Numbered from the stretch's first letter, positions 28,758 through 37,481 are shown. The stretch is DNA of 64,000 nucleotides from Desulfurococcales archaeon (GCA_027022365.1 JALVYU010000007.1:124001-188000), one strand, 5' to 3'. The notes: generated by a model not told the origin, from the letters alone. Made by a program: numbers and translations.

Positions 28758-29192
28758 ATGTTTGTCGAAGGCGTAATCATAGTAGCAGATCTCGATAGAT
28801 TCGACGAGTTTGTTGAAAAACATGGACTCAGCCGATATAGACCTAATATTATCACCGGGACACTGACTCATTTATTCTATAACTTCACCAATAGGTGGCG
28901 GGGAGTTGTTGTTTACGGTCTAGATTTTGGAAGGGGTACTGAAGAAATCATAATAGAGATCCCTATGCCTGATGAGTTGGATGGTATTCTTAATGAGCTC
29001 AAACGAATAAAGAGGACTATTAACGAGCTTGGGGCCTCAATAACTATAGTGGTCGTAAGGGACTATGTGCCATGTAGACCTGCTAGGAATCGTAGGGAAG
29101 CGTATTATGGGACTCCAGGCAGAAGGAGGGCAATCCGCCTCTTAAAAAGTGTCAAACGTAAAGGAGGAAACACTATTTATATTGAGGTGTAA
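28758..29192 (+). CDS. Hypothetical protein with possible nucleotide-cyclase-like ferredoxin fold
   Basis: 144 residues. The N-terminus (VIIVADLDRFDEFVEKHGL) starts with a strand followed by DLDRFD, then GVVVYGLDFGRGTEEIIIEIP and a helix with LDGILNELKRIKRTINELG. This loosely recalls the GTP cyclohydrolase III/minimal nucleotidyl-cyclase layout, but no GGDEF-like motif or complete metal site is visible. The C-terminal third is arginine-rich (ARNRREAYYGTPGRRRAIRL), suggesting nucleic-acid contact. The ATG follows GGTGACC. Function unknown. Confidence 0.65.
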   Translation: MFVEGVIIVADLDRFDEFVEKHGLSRYRPNIITGTLTHLFYNFTNRWRGVVVYGLDFGRGTEEIIIEIPMPDELDGILNELKRIKRTINELGASITIVVVRDYVPCRPARNRREAYYGTPGRRRAIRLLKSVKRKGGNTIYIEV

Positions 29193-29232
29193 GGAAACAA
29201 TATTAGTTTTCCATAATTAATGAGTTACGTAG

Positions 29233-29293
29233 ATGATGAGGCCGACATAGTCGGATAAATCCCATAGATTATGAAGAGGGGTCGATTGGCTGA
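29233..29293 (+). ncRNA. C/D box sRNA candidate
   Basis: C box ATGATGA (29233-29239), 12-nt spacer, D' variant CGGA (29252-29255), C' variant TATGAAG (29270-29276), 13-nt spacer AGGGGTCGATTGG, and D CTGA (29290-29293). Length and spacing suit an archaeal C/D sRNA, but both internal boxes are degenerate. The region between the genes ending 29192 and starting 29467 has no ORF of note. Part of the first guide (GCCGACAT) is complementary to AUGUCGGC, as in a conserved 23S segment, but pairing fails next to D'. Confidence 0.5.
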
Positions 29294-29466
29294 AAATAAT
29301 TTGTCATTCCAAGTTTCAAGTAATAGTCCGTGTACTCTATATAGATCATGAGTATAATGTTTTATATTGCGAGCAAAATATTGAATGGTAGGTATTAATA
29401 ATGAATTAGAATAAATACCGCCTTGGAACAAAGATGTTTAAGTATTTAATATTTATGGTGTAGATT

Positions 29467-30477
29467 TTGTCTGGCGAAGAGCTAGTTGAGATAAAGGTTC
29501 ATGAAAGACTTGACGAGTTAAGCAAGAAAATTTCTTCAAGTTCTTTTGAGGCCCACATCACTCTTGAAGGCATATTTCAGGGGATCGAGAGAGTAATTGG
29601 TGATAAGATACCACATGTTTTCAAAATGCTTGCGGAAAGATCAAAGGATACATGTATTTTCGATAGAATAAATCTGAAAAGGAGAACAAGTAGTTGGGAC
29701 GAAGTTGTATTACTTCTGTGTAATGGAGTAGTTATCGGTGCACATGGAGAAATTAACGGTCAGAGACTTTATGGCTACAAGCTTTTGGAGCAGCTTTCCT
29801 ATAACGTAAATAATAATGTGTATTCTCATATAATCATAGAAGAGACGCTTCTGCCCTCCGAATTTGTGAAGAAATACCTTAATCTCGAAGGCTTTGAAGC
29901 AAGGAAACAAACGCCCAAACCTGAGGAACGGGGAGCGAAACCAGCCAAGCCCATTGTGAAAGTAGATGCTTATGCTAAAACAACTCAGCTCAATATACCG
30001 ATAGCGTCAACTATTCCTGTCGAAACATCGCTTGATAAGACCAAAGTACTTCCTAGAAGACCGATACCGCCTGGTTTCGTGCCTCCTAAGTTTATCGCTA
30101 TGACGGATACACAGAAGCATGAGGCTGAGGAAGAAGATATAGCCGGATCCAAAAAACCGATGACCATTTACTTAGTTATGAGTCTATCCGACAAGGTATT
30201 GGATCTAAGTAATCGCTTGGTAGAGTTGGCCGAGACCGAGGGCATAGGAGTTTCTTATTCTTCATTATCATATAACGGGACAGCTTACATTCTCGAAACA
30301 AATGTTACAAGAGTTGGATTCATTAGAAAACACGAGAAAATACGTAAGATCGCGGAAAAAATAGCGTCTATCCTTATAGAATGCATGGAGGATTCTCCGC
30401 TAAGGTTTGATCGTGTGATTGTCATCCTTCGTCACGGTTTCGATACTGTTCGTGTTGTGAAAAAAGTATACAGCTAG
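29467..30477 (+). CDS. Two-domain hypothetical protein
   Basis: 336 residues. An N-terminal domain (about 1-140), a proline/lysine-rich flexible linker (about 145-230, with RRPIPPGFVPPKF), and a C-terminal alpha/beta domain (about 232-336) beginning MTIYLVMSLSDKVLDL. No catalytic motif or membrane segment is evident. The two-domain arrangement with a disordered linker suggests a scaffold or adaptor. The TTG start follows GGTG. The family is not recognised. Confidence 0.65.
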   Translation: MSGEELVEIKVHERLDELSKKISSSSFEAHITLEGIFQGIERVIGDKIPHVFKMLAERSKDTCIFDRINLKRRTSSWDEVVLLLCNGVVIGAHGEINGQRLYGYKLLEQLSYNVNNNVYSHIIIEETLLPSEFVKKYLNLEGFEARKQTPKPEERGAKPAKPIVKVDAYAKTTQLNIPIASTIPVETSLDKTKVLPRRPIPPGFVPPKFIAMTDTQKHEAEEEDIAGSKKPMTIYLVMSLSDKVLDLSNRLVELAETEGIGVSYSSLSYNGTAYILETNVTRVGFIRKHEKIRKIAEKIASILIECMEDSPLRFDRVIVILRHGFDTVRVVKKVYS

Positions 30478-30731
30478 ACAAAGTAGTCGCCATGCTTGTA
30501 TTTCGGGTATTTGTGGAACTATGAATGCTCATATGGGCTCCTTTATCGTAGGATAATGAAGTATAGTGGAAGAGGAGAGAATATGTGATATATCCAACTC
30601 AAGAAATACTGGGAAAAACCAAAGGAATTCCGTGGAAGAAAGGCAAAAGGTAAATAGTAATAATAGAGACGGAGCGGCTTCCCAAATGCTACTAGGTTTT
30701 CGCAATGCCATTAACGTTTAAATAGTCTCAA

Positions 30732-31649
30732 CTATACACCGCATAGTATTAACGCTGTTACTATATCAGAAAAGTCAAGCATTATTACTCTCCTTGTCTC
30801 AAAAATGTACTCCTTAAGACTAAGAAGATCAGATGAAAGTGATAGAAGAGGCGTTTTTAAGGCCTCCTCTGTGAGTGAGCCTTCATCATTAGATAACCAT
30901 GCTACCGGTTTTCCCTGCTCGATTACACAGTACTTCTTAATTATAGGAGATAAGTATTCGGATGCTGAAGGCGTAATAGTAGTTCCTGACTGGTAGGGCC
31001 CGATCGCTGGTACGACTATGACGTAGTTATCTGTTCTGGTTGGGATGAATAAGAATGATGGAAGCTTATATGTACCGAAACATCTCAGGCTCGGATGTTC
31101 GTGGCCGATGATCACAGCATCATATCCAGTTATATCGACGTCTACATGCCCATGTGTTACGAGTATTTTTTCGCTACCTATGTCAATCTCCAATTCTCTT
31201 TGGAGCTCTAGGCCATAATCTCTCAATATCATTCTTAGGAAATTATCGTGATTTCCTCTTATAATCTTTAGATCTTTGATACCTAGGTCATTGAGGATGA
31301 ATTCTAGGAGTTCCCTCGTTTCACGCCGCTCTTGACGTAATAGCCTGTCGAAGGCGTGTTTAAGGTCGCCATTTATGATGATTCTTCGAGGCTTAACTAA
31401 ATTATATATGTTCCTTAAACTTTCCTTGATCTTTTTCAGCTGTATCCTCGGAACAATCATTCCTGGAAAATACTTTGCCGCTTTATCGGAATAGTCCAAG
31501 CCTCGTGCAAGGGCTTCTTCAAAGCCTAGATGTAGGTCATTTATGATAATAGCATCGTATTTGCTGATATATAGTGCTGGCTCACCCGGAATTATGTAAA
31601 TACTCTCGAACGGTATATTCCTAGGTTTGTAGAGCTTCTCATTCATCAT
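30732..31649 (-). CDS. ICC-like metallophosphoesterase (COG1407)
   Basis: 305 residues. The metallophosphoesterase motifs are NDLHLGFEEAL (near residue 37), NGDLKHAF (near 93), RGNHDNFL (near 135), THGH (near 164) and IGHEH (near 176). The gap between the first two motifs matches COG1407, often encoded next to Lhr-type helicases in archaea; here the lhr gene is about 20 kb away. The start is ATG 31649 or 31646. A 16-bp palindrome sits 24 bp upstream. Confidence 0.88.
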   Translation of the reverse strand: MMNEKLYKPRNIPFESIYIIPGEPALYISKYDAIIINDLHLGFEEALARGLDYSDKAAKYFPGMIVPRIQLKKIKESLRNIYNLVKPRRIIINGDLKHAFDRLLRQERRETRELLEFILNDLGIKDLKIIRGNHDNFLRMILRDYGLELQRELEIDIGSEKILVTHGHVDVDITGYDAVIIGHEHPSLRCFGTYKLPSFLFIPTRTDNYVIVVPAIGPYQSGTTITPSASEYLSPIIKKYCVIEQGKPVAWLSNDEGSLTEEALKTPLLSLSSDLLSLKEYIFETRRVIMLDFSDIVTALILCGV

Positions 31650-31672
31650 TAAATCGGCACCATATATTCATC

Positions 31673-31688
31673 TAGCAATATATTGCTA
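31673..31688. promoter_or_regulatory. Perfect 16-bp palindrome upstream of the phosphoesterase gene
   Basis: TAGCAATATATTGCTA is perfectly symmetric and lies 24 bp upstream of the start at 31649. The AT core could serve as a TATA element or the whole as a dimeric regulator site. No second copy was noticed in the window. Confidence 0.4.
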
Positions 31689-31753
31689 CATGGTTTGACG
31701 CCTAAGCATTCCCGTAATATCCTCGTGTTCCGTGATAGAAAAGTATGGGCGAG

Positions 31754-31796
31754 CGGGCCCGCCGGGATTTGAACCCGGGACCTACGGGTTAAGAGC
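31754..31796 (-). tRNA. Split tRNA-Lys(CUU), 3' half
   Basis: Reading the minus strand from 31796: G31, anticodon loop CTCTTAA with anticodon CUU, CCCGT as the 3' side of the anticodon stem, variable AGGTC, T-arm CCGGG/TTCAAAT/CCCGG, acceptor CGGGCCC and discriminator G; CCA is not encoded. GCGG from the 5' half plus G31 pairs with CCCGT (one G-U). The 5' flank holds GGGAGACCGGCCGGTA (31818-31803), complementary over all 16 nt to the trailer of the 5' half. Together the halves give a 74-nt tRNA with normal arms and no other D-arm nearby. Confidence 0.93.
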
Positions 31797-31846
31797 CTCG
31801 ACTACCGGCCGGTCTCCCCAGGCTCTTCTAGGTATCCCTTCTGGAT

Positions 31847-31854
31847 TATTAAAT
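31847..31854 (-). promoter_or_regulatory. TATA box of the tRNA-Lys 3' half
   Basis: TTTAATAA on the minus strand. A transcript start about 25 nt downstream falls near 31824, just ahead of the 16-nt complementary arm. It overlaps the region just beyond the stop of the upstream radical SAM gene. Confidence 0.5.
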
Positions 31855-31859
31855 CTTTC

Positions 31860-32903
31860 CTATAGCCTCCCTATGGTTCTCCCGATCAGTAGTCCATCTT
31901 GATCCTCAGTAACGTATGCGGCCACAATATCTCCCGGTTTGAGCCTACCTCTCCTGAGGGTTATGAGCCATTCTTTACCCATCGTTACACCAATATACTC
32001 GCCCCTGAATACGCCTCTTGATAGCACCTTTGCATAGACTCTATCACCTTTTTTGAAAGGGGCTGGATAGCGACGTGCTTTCCTCATTCCCCATTCCTCC
32101 AAGCTCCACCTGAGCTTCACTCCGAGTCTTGCCTCGAGCTCCTCTATTTTCTCCCAGAAACAACGCCAGCTCAACGGCTTCACTCCCGGTAGTTTTCTCC
32201 CATACTTATGGGCGTTGTACTTCTGGATCGTCACGGGAGGCCATCTCTTTCCAGCCCCTATCCTTATAGCCCATTTGATAACCTGGACGACATCATCATC
32301 GTTCACGCCGGGAATCCAGACAGGCGTCACATGAAGGTCAATATTTGTTTCTCTGACAAGGTATTCCGCCATCTCCATGACACGTTTAACGTTATACCAA
32401 GGTGTGCCCTGGAGAAAGCGGGCCTTCTCCGGGTTTAGCGTATCTATGCTTAGGTTGATCCTATCGAGGCCTGCATCGTCAAGCCGATCAATAGTTTTTC
32501 TTGTAAGGAGAGCGCCGTGTGTTTCAAGGGCTACACTCGAAACGTATGGACGGGTCTTAAGCTCCTTAATGAGACGTGTTATCCACGGATACGTTAGTGC
32601 TTCGCCAATAGTATCGATGAGCGCCTCTATACTTGTCTCCTTGTACCTCGCCACAATGTCAACAGTATTCAGCAGACCCTCGAGCCCGACAATGAACTCG
32701 GCCCACCTATTAATGGATAATGGACCCGCGTCTACGCTGCAGAAAATACAGCTGAGAGGACATATGGTCGTTGGTCTTACCTGTAGGACATTTGTTCCAC
32801 GATCAATTACTCCAAACCCTATATACCCCAGTAGCTTGTCGCCCTTTACAAAATATAGTGGCCTTCTACCCCAAAGCAGCGTTCTCTCCACGACCTCTAT
32901 CAA
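31860..32903 (-). CDS. Radical SAM protein (COG2100-like) with C-terminal TRAM-like domain
   Basis: 347 residues. The [4Fe-4S] motif CPLSCIFC gives C48, C52 and C55; the TIM-barrel continues with ALETHGALL and NLSIDTLNPEKA. The C-terminal about 60 residues (KKGDRVYAKVLSRGVFRGEYIG to AAYVTEDQDGLLIG) look like a TRAM RNA-binding domain, so RNA modification is plausible though the substrate is unknown. The TTG start at 32903 follows AGGTG. Its start region lies within the end of the upstream methyltransferase gene (38-bp overlap), so they are co-transcribed. Confidence 0.85.
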   Translation of the reverse strand: MIEVVERTLLWGRRPLYFVKGDKLLGYIGFGVIDRGTNVLQVRPTTICPLSCIFCSVDAGPLSINRWAEFIVGLEGLLNTVDIVARYKETSIEALIDTIGEALTYPWITRLIKELKTRPYVSSVALETHGALLTRKTIDRLDDAGLDRINLSIDTLNPEKARFLQGTPWYNVKRVMEMAEYLVRETNIDLHVTPVWIPGVNDDDVVQVIKWAIRIGAGKRWPPVTIQKYNAHKYGRKLPGVKPLSWRCFWEKIEELEARLGVKLRWSLEEWGMRKARRYPAPFKKGDRVYAKVLSRGVFRGEYIGVTMGKEWLITLRRGRLKPGDIVAAYVTEDQDGLLIGRTIGRL

Positions 32904-33450
32904 GTCTCACACCCATCTGCCTAGCAATTATTTTTGGACAAATAGGCTTTAAAGACAATATAGATGCTTTCGGCTCGCTTAAACCTCTAATGTAAAGGAA
33001 GATTGTCCTAATGATTCCAGCTTCATCGATTATTCTCTTGACAAGCACTGGAGTCCATGACTTAATCGGGAAATCAATAGTTATGATCCGCGTTCCAAGG
33101 GCGAGTTCTCTTTCAAGCTTAGGGGCTAGAGCTTCATTAATGGATGGATAGAGGTATTGATACACTATGGTTGCATTGCCGAGGTATACATCGTAGAAAC
33201 TGGCTTCGAGGACGCCGATACGGTCTCTTAAACCAAGCTCCTCAGCCTTATACCTTATCAGCATGGCTAGATCATGCTCTATCTCCACGGCAATAGCGTG
33301 TGCCCCCATCCTCGCAGCCTCTATTACTACGCGCCCATCGCCTGCCCCTAAATCATACAGTACATCTCCCGGCCCACACCTGGATATTTCAAGCGCCTTC
33401 CTAACAACACTAATAGGTGTCGGTATAAACGGTGGTTTCTTCAAGCTCAT
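32866..33450 (-). CDS. aKMT-like protein lysine methyltransferase
   Basis: About 194 residues. PPFIPTPISVVRKALEI precedes motif I YDLGAGDGRVVIEAA, then VEIEHDLAMLIRYKAEELG and the motif IV region YLYPSINEALAPKLERELALG. The order matches the crenarchaeal lysine methyltransferase aKMT, which broadly methylates lysines including those of chromatin proteins, and resembles DOT1-type enzymes. The C-terminal about 45 residues extend beyond the core and overlap the radical SAM gene. The ATG at 33450 follows GGTG. Confidence 0.8.
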   Translation of the reverse strand: MSLKKPPFIPTPISVVRKALEISRCGPGDVLYDLGAGDGRVVIEAARMGAHAIAVEIEHDLAMLIRYKAEELGLRDRIGVLEASFYDVYLGNATIVYQYLYPSINEALAPKLERELALGTRIITIDFPIKSWTPVLVKRIIDEAGIIRTIFLYIRGLSEPKASILSLKPICPKIIARQMGVRLDRGRGENAALG

Positions 33451-33494
33451 TAGGGACACCGCTGATCTTCATAGTTTCTATTAATAGAATCAAG

Positions 33495-33502
33495 TTTATA
33501 AA
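33495..33502 (+). promoter_or_regulatory. TATA box of the oligopeptide transporter ATPase genes
   Basis: TTTATAAA about 90 bp upstream of the GTG start at 33584, the first gene of the plus-strand transporter unit. It predicts a start near 33525 and a leader of roughly 60 nt. Confidence 0.5.
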
Positions 33503-33583
33503 AGAGAGTCCATAGTTTTACTACGGGGATAAAGAAAGAATTGTATTGCGTACTTGTCACTCCCTCTAATGGGGTGTTTATGA

Positions 33584-34552
33584 GTGTCAGAGACATTGCT
33601 AGAAGTGAAGAACCTGAAAACATATTTCTATACCACTAAGGGTGTCGTTAAAGCCGTTGACGGTGTTTCTTTTAAGCTCAACAAGGGCGAGGTCCTGGGC
33701 ATAGCTGGCGAGTCGGGATGTGGTAAGAGCACTACTGCTTACTCTCTCATCAGATTGGTACCTCCACCCGGCAAGATCGTTGATGGAGAACTAATATTTG
33801 AAGGACGCGATATACTGAAGCTTAGTGAAGAGGATTTCAGGAAGCAGATCAGGTGGAAGAAGATATCAATGGTATTCCAGGGAGCAATGAACGCGTTAAA
33901 CCCAGTATACACCGTCGGTGACCAGATAGCAGAAGTGCTGATGCTCCACAAGCATATGACCAAGGAAGAAGCAATGAAGGAGGTTTACAAGCTCCTAGAA
34001 ATGGTAGGCATAGATCCCAAGCGCGCCAAGAGCTATCCACATGAGCTCTCGGGCGGTATGAAGCAACGTGTAGTAATAGCAATGGCCCTAGCGCTAAGAC
34101 CGCCTCTAGTAATTGCGGACGAGCCGACCACGGCTCTCGATGTCGTTGTCCAAGCACAGATCATGAACCTGCTCAAGAGATTGCAGCGTGAGCATCAGAT
34201 GTCGATAATTCTGATCACCCACGACCTCAGCCTCATTGCGGAGATGGCTGAGAAAGTAGCGATCATGTATGCTGGTAAAATAGTTGAATATGGTACTGCG
34301 GAGCAGGTATTCCTTAATCCGCAGCATCCGTACACCAGAGGTCTACTGGCTAGTATTCCGAGGCTAACGGGTGATATACACAAGCTGGAATTCATACCTG
34401 GCGTACCACCAGACCTATCGAATCCACCGCCTGGATGCCGTTTTGCCCCGAGATGTAAGTTCAAGTTTGAGCCCTGTGATAAAGAAGAGCCGCCCGTAAT
34501 AGAGGTGGAGCCCGGTCACTATGTGTCTTGTTGGCTCCACGCAAAGAAATAA
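33584..34552 (+). CDS. oppD: Oligopeptide ABC transporter ATP-binding protein, OppD type
   Basis: 322 residues. Walker A is GESGCGKST, the Q-loop is in MVFQGAMNALNP, the signature is LSGGMKQR and Walker B is LVIADEPTTALD, followed by the H-loop THDLSLI. The C-terminal oligopeptide extension has the cysteine cluster CRFAPRCKFKFEPC plus CWLH, as in Opp/Dpp ATPases that may bind an Fe-S cluster. The start is GTG with GGGGTG upstream. It pairs with OppF 13 bp downstream. Confidence 0.95.
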   Translation: MSETLLEVKNLKTYFYTTKGVVKAVDGVSFKLNKGEVLGIAGESGCGKSTTAYSLIRLVPPPGKIVDGELIFEGRDILKLSEEDFRKQIRWKKISMVFQGAMNALNPVYTVGDQIAEVLMLHKHMTKEEAMKEVYKLLEMVGIDPKRAKSYPHELSGGMKQRVVIAMALALRPPLVIADEPTTALDVVVQAQIMNLLKRLQREHQMSIILITHDLSLIAEMAEKVAIMYAGKIVEYGTAEQVFLNPQHPYTRGLLASIPRLTGDIHKLEFIPGVPPDLSNPPPGCRFAPRCKFKFEPCDKEEPPVIEVEPGHYVSCWLHAKK

Positions 34553-34565
34553 AGGGTGACCATGT

Positions 34566-35708
34566 ATGCCCAACATATATGTTCCCAAGCCTAGTAGTGA
34601 CACCGTCGTATACGTTAAAGACCTGCGCACATGGTTCCCTGTAAGAAGAAGCTTCATCGACGTCATTAGGAGACGTCCTCCCCTCTACGTACACGCCGTT
34701 GATGGCGTATCCTTCGACATAAAAGAAGGTGAAACCTTTGGTCTCGCCGGAGAATCCGGATGTGGTAAAACCACAACAGGTAAGACTATCCTCCGCCTCG
34801 TAGACCCTGTCGGGGGAATAATCGCTTACAGGCCGCGTGAAAGGCTCTTAAAGGAGTGGGAAGAGATAGGCTATCATCCAAAATTCATCGATCAGTACAA
34901 GAGCGTTGACATCTCAAAAATACCTAGCAAGTATCTGAAACCACTACGTAAAGAGATGCAGATGATATTCCAGGATCCGTACGGCAGTCTTAACCCGAGA
35001 TTCACAGTCTACAAGATACTCGAGGAACCACTTGTTATACACGGCATCGGTGAAACTAAGGAGGAAAGATACGATCTAATTGTGCGTGTACTGGAGCAGG
35101 TAAAGCTGACACCACCCGAGGAGTTTCTGAACAGATATCCACACATGCTCTCGGGTGGCCAGAGACAGAGAGTAGGTATTGCCAGAGCATTGCTGCTACA
35201 GCCGAGATTCATAGTAGCGGACGAGCCCACCTCGATGTTGGATGTGTCAATACGTGCAGAAATACTCGAGCTAATGATGGAGCTGAAGGAGAGGTACAAG
35301 CTGACCTATGTGTTCATCACACACGACCTCGCATTGGCTAGATATATCTGTGACAGGATCGCCATAATGTATCTAGGCAGAATAGTCGAGATGGGTAATA
35401 CACGCCGCGTTCTGGAGAACCCGTTGCACCCATATACAAAAGCTTTAATATCAGCGATCCCGGAGCCTGACCCGAGATACAGGAAGATCCTTAGAGAGCT
35501 TCCGATAAAGGGCGAAGTACCTAGCCCTATCAACATACCACCGGGATGTAGGTTCAGGCCTAGATGTGTAACATATGATAAGACAACCGAGATACAGAAG
35601 TACTGTGAGACAGAAGAACCGCCGCTGATAGAAGTCGAGAAAGATCATTACGTATCCTGCTGGCTATATGGTACACCTGAGGAGGTACGGGAGCTAATAA
35701 AGAAGTAA
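34566..35708 (+). CDS. oppF: Oligopeptide ABC transporter ATP-binding protein, OppF type
   Basis: 380 residues. Walker [11 protein letters not shown]-loop [13 protein letters not shown], signature LSGGQRQR, Walker [13 protein letters not shown] and H-loop THDLALA. An insertion of about 50 residues between Walker A and the Q-loop (about 80-135, containing [18 protein letters not shown]) is longer than in bacterial OppF and typical of archaeal members. The C-terminal cysteines (CRFRPRC, CETEEPP, CWLY) match the OppD pattern. Energises peptide or oligosaccharide uptake with the permeases downstream. Confidence 0.95.
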   Translation: MPNIYVPKPSSDTVVYVKDLRTWFPVRRSFIDVIRRRPPLYVHAVDGVSFDIKEGETFGLAGESGCGKTTTGKTILRLVDPVGGIIAYRPRERLLKEWEEIGYHPKFIDQYKSVDISKIPSKYLKPLRKEMQMIFQDPYGSLNPRFTVYKILEEPLVIHGIGETKEERYDLIVRVLEQVKLTPPEEFLNRYPHMLSGGQRQRVGIARALLLQPRFIVADEPTSMLDVSIRAEILELMMELKERYKLTYVFITHDLALARYICDRIAIMYLGRIVEMGNTRRVLENPLHPYTKALISAIPEPDPRYRKILRELPIKGEVPSPINIPPGCRFRPRCVTYDKTTEIQKYCETEEPPLIEVEKDHYVSCWLYGTPEEVRELIKK

Positions 35709-35717
35709 TCTTCTTTG

Positions 35718-36365
35718 CTAAGTATACTCATATTTTTGGGTAGATACAAGATACAACAAGTTATAGCTCTTGAGGCACGGTTGTTTCTTCTTTTGACCAT
35801 ACGGAACCTTAGTTAGCGTGTACTGCACTAGTAATTTGAACATCAGAGCTAATGATACTAGTGCAGCTATCATTCCCGGGATCGCTAGGAATGATAGTTT
35901 GTGCTCATAGCCACTAATGTATATGGTAATATTAACTGTGCAGTCTCGGCCAGTAACTGATCCGATAGTTATGACCGAGTCGAGCGACGATATGGGATAC
36001 TCTGCTCCTTTATTGCTACTAATCATCAGCCACTCGCTCTTGTTGTAGACAATATCTGTCATCAGGATCTTTGCTGTGCCGTGTGAAGTCGGTGAGAATC
36101 TGATATATGATGTATTATCGATAATTAATGAAGTATCAGTTATGTTGGTTAGTTGATAAATAGTATACATCTTTCCCGGCGATAAATGAAAGTTTTCGAG
36201 AGTCACAATTTTTGTGTAGTTAAACGACATCATTGATGCGAAGCTTAGTCCTAGTGCAAGCACCATGAATAAGAACATGAGTATCGCGTGTCTTATTAGC
36301 CTTTTTTCTTCATCATCAGTGATTTTTCTCTTTTTTGAACCCAGCATGGTCTTTTTCCGCACCAC
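35718..36365 (-). CDS. Membrane protein of unknown function in the transporter cluster
   Basis: Up to 215 residues: a basic cytoplasmic N-terminus, a membrane helix at about 28-47, an extracytoplasmic beta-rich domain with several N-x-S/T sequons (about 50-155), a second membrane helix at about 160-182 and a basic tail. This two-helix layout with an outside domain resembles the next gene, although the sequences differ. It is the only minus-strand gene in the cluster. The start is uncertain (GTG 36365 or ATG 36347). Confidence 0.6.
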   Translation of the reverse strand: MVRKKTMLGSKKRKITDDEEKRLIRHAILMFLFMVLALGLSFASMMSFNYTKIVTLENFHLSPGKMYTIYQLTNITDTSLIIDNTSYIRFSPTSHGTAKILMTDIVYNKSEWLMISSNKGAEYPISSLDSVITIGSVTGRDCTVNITIYISGYEHKLSFLAIPGMIAALVSLALMFKLLVQYTLTKVPYGQKKKQPCLKSYNLLYLVSTQKYEYT

Positions 36366-36488
36366 TCTTTAATAATGAGTTATACCTAATCTAGGAATAA
36401 CGGGCTTAAAGGTCAAACAAATCTTTTATTGTCAATTCTCAGGTGTAAGACTATTAGCAGTTGAGGTATTTATTCAGTGGTGACTGTT

Positions 36489-37322
36489 TTGTCAGTCAAG
36501 AAAGAACGATTGAAGAAAGAGTACAAGAAAACGATCGTTCTACTCGCAATACTCGTTATTACTTTGTTCTCGATCCCCGTTGTTTACATAGTAAACCCAA
36601 AGTATGAAACCCATATTAGGGTAGAACTAAAAACAATGCCTCTCGAGCAGTTCGTGTATGTTCATCTGACAGAAATCGATGTTTTGATGAAACCACCGTT
36701 CCTATCTAACGAGACTCCTATAATGCTTAGGGTGATTATTTATCCATACAACTCGACGAAGCCGATATACAATGTGACTCTAGCATTGTTCAAACCTATA
36801 GTTGGTTTTAATCCTGCTATCGATCGTGTTCTTACTCTTCCCGTTGAACCTACTACGAAGGGTTACTCGATTAGATTATGGGACAATTTTACAAAAGTCT
36901 CTATACCGGTAGCGTATGTGTTTTATAATGGTCCTAGATTTCACACTTATCAGGGTTCAAGCTTCTATAAAGCCAGCCTCGTTGTTGCTCTCGTGAACAA
37001 AGGACTCGTGATCGAAAAAATAGGTGAGCCAAGCCTCGATGTATATTATAATTTGACATATACTGATGGAACCAATTATGTTGGTCATGTAGCGATCGGA
37101 CCCGGAGACAATAATATAACACTATCCAACACTAGAGAGTATCTGCGTGTCTCGCTAACGGCTTACCATTTATTCTTCATATTTGAATCTAAGCTTGTAG
37201 GCAATGAGTTAGTAGTGGATGCTAGGTCGAATTGGGCCTTATTGTTACTGGTATCGATACTTATATTAATTGGAATATATCTGATGTATCGTAAATACCG
37301 TAAGTTGTCGCATAGTTTGTAG
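36489..37322 (+). CDS. Membrane-anchored extracytoplasmic protein of unknown function in the transporter cluster
   Basis: About 277 residues: a basic N-terminus, a membrane helix at about 15-36, a long extracytoplasmic beta-sandwich-like domain with N-glycosylation sequons (about 40-245), a C-terminal helix at about 249-268 and a basic tail. It lies directly upstream of the solute-binding protein and may be an accessory subunit or part of a cell-surface complex. The TTG at 36489 has GGTGA 6 nt upstream; GTG codons at 36477 and 36480 lack one. Family unknown. Confidence 0.65.
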   Translation: MSVKKERLKKEYKKTIVLLAILVITLFSIPVVYIVNPKYETHIRVELKTMPLEQFVYVHLTEIDVLMKPPFLSNETPIMLRVIIYPYNSTKPIYNVTLALFKPIVGFNPAIDRVLTLPVEPTTKGYSIRLWDNFTKVSIPVAYVFYNGPRFHTYQGSSFYKASLVVALVNKGLVIEKIGEPSLDVYYNLTYTDGTNYVGHVAIGPGDNNITLSNTREYLRVSLTAYHLFFIFESKLVGNELVVDARSNWALLLLVSILILIGIYLMYRKYRKLSHSL

Positions 37323-37424
37323 GGGATAATAATTGAATATCTATACTCATTTGTTTTGATTAATCCCACAATTATGAGCAAAGATATATGGATTCTATAT
37401 ATACAGATATGCAATGGATAAGCT

Positions 37425-37432
37425 TTTTATAG
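37425..37432 (+). promoter_or_regulatory. TATA box of the oligopeptide-binding protein gene
   Basis: TTTTTATA about 50 bp before the ATG at 37482, placing the start near 37455. A strong AGGGGTG ribosome site follows at 37467-37473. Confidence 0.55.
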
Positions 37433-37481
37433 CCACATAAAAAACACTATAGAGTGGAACCCGATTAGGGGTGTGTAACTT

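Noticed and set aside
30478-30731. Micro-ORF of 22 codons (GTG near 30594, GAGGAG upstream) and other short frames
   Set aside because: Too short and without recognisable similarity. The gap otherwise shows nothing clear.
32377-32952. A 191-codon open frame antisense to the radical SAM gene
   Set aside because: It covers the CxxxCxxC region of the real gene on the other strand and encodes a low-complexity product.
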